Shown in pieces: positions 63,355 to 64,000 of a DNA stretch of 64,000 bases (its first letter is position 1; every line of letters starts with the position of its first letter). The stretch covers positions 4,278,001 through 4,342,000 of the forward strand of contig NZ_CP128360.1 in the NCBI RefSeq assembly GCF_030345095.1. The letters are read 5' to 3'. The notes beneath the pieces are model-generated. The model saw nothing but the letters and a program-made list of their open reading frames with translations. It made no database searches and had not been told where the DNA came from. Source of the DNA: Solwaraspora sp. WMMA2056. GTDB taxonomy: Bacteria; Actinomycetota; Actinomycetes; Mycobacteriales; Micromonosporaceae. The position numbers and the translations under genes are program-made.

Positions 63355-63708
63355 CTAGCCGCTCGGTCGGTCGACGGTCGTCAGACGGCGTACCGACAAG
63401 GCGGCCGGAGTGACCGCCACCAGCAGCCGCACGTTCTCGTAGGGGCGGGTGACGCGGAAACAGAAGTCCAGCGACGACACCAGCGGTTCCAGGCCCATGG
63501 CCGAGAAGTAGCCATCGAGATCCACCGCCAGTCGGTACCGGCCGCAGGCTCTGGAGATCCGCTGGCCCACGACGCCGCCGGTGGCGTCGGTGCGGGCGCT
63601 CAGCATGGTCTGCCACACGGCGTCGACCTCACAGGACAACGCCACCGGGACGCCCTCGGCGGGACGTCCGAACGTCTGGTCCATCACCTCGACTGAGATC
63701 GACCGCAT
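63355..63708 (-). CDS. Divergent HIUase/transthyretin-like protein
   Basis: 117 residues. The N-terminal part, ISVEVMDQTFGRPAEGVPVAL, is the transthyretin-fold start of 5-hydroxyisourate hydrolase (normally STHVLD-x-GRPA), and GRYRLAVDLDGYFSAMG matches the next conserved strand. But the initial catalytic His is absent, and the C-terminal YRGS tetrapeptide of the enzyme is missing (ends TTVDRPSG). So the fold is likely and purine-degradation activity doubtful. GGAAGG lies 8 bases before the ATG. Confidence 0.7.
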   Translation of the reverse strand: MRSISVEVMDQTFGRPAEGVPVALSCEVDAVWQTMLSARTDATGGVVGQRISRACGRYRLAVDLDGYFSAMGLEPLVSSLDFCFRVTRPYENVRLLVAVTPAALSVRRLTTVDRPSG

Positions 63709-63797
63709 CTCGGTTGCCTTCCGGAGGGAGGGGTGATCCCGGGCTGCCGCCGCATCGAGTCAGGATCACGGCGATCCGGGTCGAATCGGCGGAAGGT

Positions 63798-64000
63798 TCA
63801 CCGGCTGACCGCAGACTCCAGCTGCCGGTTCCGCCAGTGGTCGAGGAGCCCGGGAAGCTCCGTCATGGTGGCGAAAGTGGTGGCACCTGCGGCGGCCAGC
63901 ACCGTGGCCAGCCGGCCGGCCGGGGTACCCGTGTCCGGTGGTGCGTACCCGAAGACCGTCATCGCGGCGCTGACACCGGCGCGGACCCCCACCAGGCTGT
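63798..64000 (-). CDS. HAD-superfamily hydrolase (5' partial, C-terminal part)
   Basis: The frame is open to the window edge, so only about 67 C-terminal residues are visible. GVRAGVSAAMTVFGYA followed by GATTFATMTELPGLL is the pattern at the end of beta-phosphoglucomutase-like HAD phosphatases (third acidic motif region). The catalytic N-terminus lies outside the window. Downstream, 89 bases separate it from the HIUase-like gene in the same direction. Confidence 0.6.
   Translation of the reverse strand, partial: SLVGVRAGVSAAMTVFGYAPPDTGTPAGRLATVLAAAGATTFATMTELPGLLDHWRNRQLESAVSR

Overview
The window is about 70% GC or higher, with actinobacterial codon use, many GTG starts and ATGA/GTGA overlaps, a SARP regulator, a CBM2 secreted enzyme and a PKS-NRPS cluster. 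This points to a filamentous actinomycete, and the CBM2 with PPPTT linker fits Micromonosporaceae; that family placement is inference. No tRNA, rRNA, insertion sequence or CRISPR array was seen.

Layout. (1) 1-6916: a fused eukaryote-like acyl-CoA carboxylase (5' end missing), a small dual-specificity phosphatase and a GNAT-like acyltransferase. (2) 7106-37002: a large CoA-thioester catabolic island. It holds a TetR regulator, acyl-CoA dehydrogenase (ACAD), MaoC hydratase, flavin reductase, VOC protein, crotonase, a complete Dpp/Opp-type ABC importer, an HMGS-like/DUF35 fusion with an SCP2-type thiolase, SDR, four acyl-CoA ligases, an ACAD pair, a metallo-beta-lactamase hydrolase, four luciferase-like flavin monooxygenases, a second crotonase and a PaaX-type regulator. 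Most genes overlap by a few bases, so they form a few long operons. An 18-bp sequence, ATACC-N4-GGTCGGAAT and variants, recurs only at the promoter regions of this island, so one regulator, most simply the TetR protein, probably controls it. The likely order is import, CoA ligation, dehydrogenation, hydration, oxygenation by FMNH2-dependent LLM enzymes and carbon-carbon cleavage. The substrate is unknown.

(3) 37148-40802: a secreted alpha/beta hydrolase with CBM2, a membrane DsbA-like/VKOR disulfide pair and a spermidine synthase-like methyltransferase-fold protein. (4) 41105-57657: a specialised-metabolite locus of two convergent operons. The plus-strand operon has a glycosyltransferase, a Rieske dioxygenase (alpha and beta), a CMD protein and an unknown Cys-rich protein. 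The minus-strand operon has an MFS exporter, a 3056-residue KS-AT-ACP-aminotransferase-LLM-C-A-PCP megasynthase, a TubC-docked lone condensation protein and a flavodoxin-like reductase. (5) 57991-64000: an epoxide hydrolase divergent from a WYL regulator across a perfect inverted repeat, then a small secreted peptide gene converging on a SARP-NB-ARC-TPR regulator, a divergent HIUase/transthyretin-like protein and a truncated HAD phosphatase.

The most unusual items are the TetR-type regulon with operators placed inside promoter spacers, the LLM-rich CoA pathway, the megasynthase with beta-amino and oxygenase chemistry but no thioesterase, and the peptide/SARP-TPR pair.
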